Assembly: GCA_964357255.1 (NCBI GenBank)
Contig: CAYHKQ010000020.1
Coordinates: forward strand, 1 to 30,561
Source: JBBTIS01 sp038059855
GTDB lineage: Bacteria > Elusimicrobiota > Elusimicrobia > JACQPE01
Direction of reading: 5' to 3'
Length of the DNA: 30,561 nucleotides
The translations under genes and the position numbers were made by a program. The notes under the pieces are model-generated. The model ran no database searches and had not been told where the DNA came from. It saw only the letters and a program-made list of their open reading frames with translations. This document shows positions 28,831 to 30,561 of the stretch, piece after piece (the first letter of the stretch is position 1; each line of letters begins with the position of its first letter).

Positions 28831-30561
28831 TTAAGTGCCTTTAGCGGACGGTAGGGATTTAGAAATCCAGTAGAAGTAGAAATGGTCCGGGAAAATGGGG
28901 TTTGGGATGAAGCCCTGCACCCAATCCCTCAGGGGCACGGGTTGGATGGTTGAAATGCCGAAGGTAAAGGGCGCGTCTTCATAGGCGAGCCGGGTCAGCT
29001 CGAAATAGAGGGCTTCGCGTTTTTTAGGATTGGTTTCGGCGACGGCTTTCTCCACTAACTCTTGAGCCTTGGGATTGTTATAGCCGTAGCGCGCGGCCTG
29101 GGCGCCGTTGCGATGCATATAGGTGAAGGCGAAATTGTGAGGGTCGGGGAAGTCGGCTAGCCAGGCCGTATAGCGCATAGGCAGTTTGTTGGCCGACTCG
29201 TCGCCTAAAAGGGTGGACCACTGAATAGGTCGCACGTCAATTTGGAATTTTGGGTTAAGGGATTCGATGTTTCTTTTGAACATGTTGCTCGCGGTCTGAC
29301 GGATATCGTTGCCAGCGTTAAAGGGAAGAACCATGCGGAATCCCGTTTCCCAGAGCTTGCCGCCGAGGGCCTTTTGGAAATGGGCTTTGGCTTTTTCAAG
29401 GTCGAATTCTCTTGTAGGTTGATTGGGATTAAATCCAATAAGTTCCGTGGCGATGAATCCGTGCGCCAGGCGAGCCTTCCCCCGGTAAATTTGTTCCACG
29501 GTTGTTTTTTGGTCGTAGGCGTAGCTGAAGGCGAGCCGGACTTCCTTATCCGCGAAGAAATTAAACGGGATGCCGCGTCCGTCCAATTTGCCCGATCCGG
29601 TATAGGGATTGCCGCTAAGGTTGATGTTGAGATTGAACTGAAAAATAGCGCTCACGTCGAGCACGGGCACAGGGACGACTTTGACGCCGGGGATGCCGGA
29701 TACCTGGGGTTCGTATTGACTCGTGACCGTGGCTGAATCTGCGTCGCCTTTGTCCAGAAGCAGGCGGCGGGTGGCGAATTCGTCGATTTTTTTGATGACG
29801 ATTCTTTTGAGCTTGGCAGGGGCCCGCCAGTAGCGTTCGTTGCGGGCCAAGCTGATTTGTTTGGTATTTTTGTCCCAGGTTTCGAGCAGGAAAGGGCCGG
29901 AGCCATTGGCATGCTCAAAAAAATAAGAGTCTTCTTTTTTGGGATTGTTGAATTTTTTCCACGCGGCCTCGGTTCCGTCCCAGTCGCCGTGTTCCATGGC
30001 CCATTTTTTGCTGGCCGTGTAGCTCCATTGGGCCATTAGGGTCAGAAAAGGCGCGTAGGGTTTGGGCAGATGAATAATAAGTTTTTGCCCTTTAATCTCG
30101 ATGCGTTGGTCAACTGTTTTGAAATCAAGGGAGATATTGCCCAAGGAGTCTCGCGTGCTCGTCACGCCGGCTATGGGCTCCAACAGCAAGGCGGATGGTC
30201 CGCCGGCCCGGTCCTGGAGCATGAATCGCATTAAGGAATACTTGATATCTTCGGGCGTGAGGTCGTAACCGTTATGAAATTTCATTCCCTTGCGGATGAC
30301 GAAGGTGTAGGCGAGGCCGTCGGGAGAGATCAAGCCATTGGTTTTTGAAGGGACTTTTTCGGCCAACAGCGGCACAAGCTCTTTGACCGAACTTCCCTTG
30401 TACATTAAAAGGGGTTCGTAAATCTGGAAAATAATCAGATGGCTTGCCGTGTCGTAGGCGTAGCCGGGATCGAGAGTATCCACGTCGCCGATGGTGGCGT
30501 AAACGAAGGTGTCTGGATTTTTGACCTGGGGCAGGATTTCTGCGGCTCCGGGAGCGAGCAG
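28831..30561 (-). CDS. oppA: Family 5 solute-binding protein, partial at window edge
   Basis: 577 codons are visible and the frame stays open to the edge; the internal GTG at 30483 is not the true start. The first residues visible, LLAPGAAEILPQVKNPDTFVYATIGDVDTLDPGYAYD, look like the end of a signal peptide running into the mature protein. The mature part matches its neighbour along its whole length (VKNPDTFV, SLMRFMLQDRAGGPSALLLEPIAG, HANGSGPFLLETWDKN, YWRAPAKLKRIVI, ADFPDPHNFAFTYMH), so the pair arose by tandem duplication. It would be the first gene in view of the transporter operon and bind a related ligand. Any ATPase genes must lie further upstream or elsewhere. Confidence 0.94.
   Translation of the reverse strand: MLAPGAAEILPQVKNPDTFVYATIGDVDTLDPGYAYDTASHLIIFQIYEPLLMYKGSSVKELVPLLAEKVPSKTNGLISPDGLAYTFVIRKGMKFHNGYDLTPEDIKYSLMRFMLQDRAGGPSALLLEPIAGVTSTRDSLGNISLDFKTVDQRIEIKGQKLIIHLPKPYAPFLTLMAQWSYTASKKWAMEHGDWDGTEAAWKKFNNPKKEDSYFFEHANGSGPFLLETWDKNTKQISLARNERYWRAPAKLKRIVIKKIDEFATRRLLLDKGDADSATVTSQYEPQVSGIPGVKVVPVPVLDVSAIFQFNLNINLSGNPYTGSGKLDGRGIPFNFFADKEVRLAFSYAYDQKTTVEQIYRGKARLAHGFIATELIGFNPNQPTREFDLEKAKAHFQKALGGKLWETGFRMVLPFNAGNDIRQTASNMFKRNIESLNPKFQIDVRPIQWSTLLGDESANKLPMRYTAWLADFPDPHNFAFTYMHRNGAQAARYGYNNPKAQELVEKAVAETNPKKREALYFELTRLAYEDAPFTFGISTIQPVPLRDWVQGFIPNPIFPDHFYFYWISKSLPSAKGT

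Overview
The window looks like a metagenome-assembled scaffold from an uncultivated Gram-negative bacterium. It has a short run of Ns (18721-18730), moderate GC, standard code, several Sec signal peptides, a predicted outer-membrane beta-barrel, and MEP-pathway and folate/pterin genes. An Elusimicrobiota- or Omnitrophota-like lineage is a guess from gene content and style only; no rRNA or other phylogenetic marker is present.

Left end, 1-1730, accessory. A 5'-truncated group II intron maturase with its intron domain V lies next to a HicB/HicA toxin-antitoxin pair. Then comes the 3' half (anticodon loop to CCA) of a tRNA-Gly(CCC) with no 5' half. This is the expected scar of an element integrated in a tRNA gene: the island would lie to the left, its intact tRNA outside the window, and the chromosome to the right. 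The tRNA 3' end is part of a 56-bp palindromic unit present twice, 140 bp apart, with two further long hairpins between the copies. A DUF559-type nuclease with an unrecognised N-terminal domain runs its last codons into the second copy.

2.5-16.6 kb, mostly core. A secreted M14 carboxypeptidase and an AI-2E-family membrane protein (+ strand) face a TatD nuclease and a RusA-like protein (- strand). A TfoX/YjbR-like protein and an exported TPR protein follow (+). A long minus-strand block then runs redoxin, PlsC-zinc ribbon fusion, TPR/outer-membrane protein, Mrp, PepA, IspH, FolE and an MDR quinone oxidoreductase, the last four tightly packed or overlapping. A small unknown gene, apparently coupled to a 12-codon upstream ORF, lies on the + strand at 16.3 kb.

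16.6-30.6 kb, one unbroken minus-strand series. In transcription order: two tandem family-5 solute-binding proteins (the first leaves the window), OppB- and OppC-type permeases, an acyl-CoA ligase, a CCA-adding/poly(A) polymerase family enzyme, a small membrane ORF, a GT-C-type membrane glycosyltransferase, a glutamine-dependent asparagine synthetase and a GT4 glycosyltransferase. The last three look like a small surface-glycan locus. The asparagine synthetase is split by the scaffold gap, but its two halves rejoin in frame. Three REP-like palindromic elements lie here, one inside a coding sequence.

A recurring signal: several genes that begin transcription units (tatD, tfoX-like, mrp, M14, DUF559 and less clearly hicB) have a TATAAT-like box only 6-14 bp before the start codon and no Shine-Dalgarno, as expected of leaderless mRNAs, whereas several operon-internal genes have clear Shine-Dalgarno sites. 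I see no CRISPR array, no convincing complete new defence system and no replication origin.
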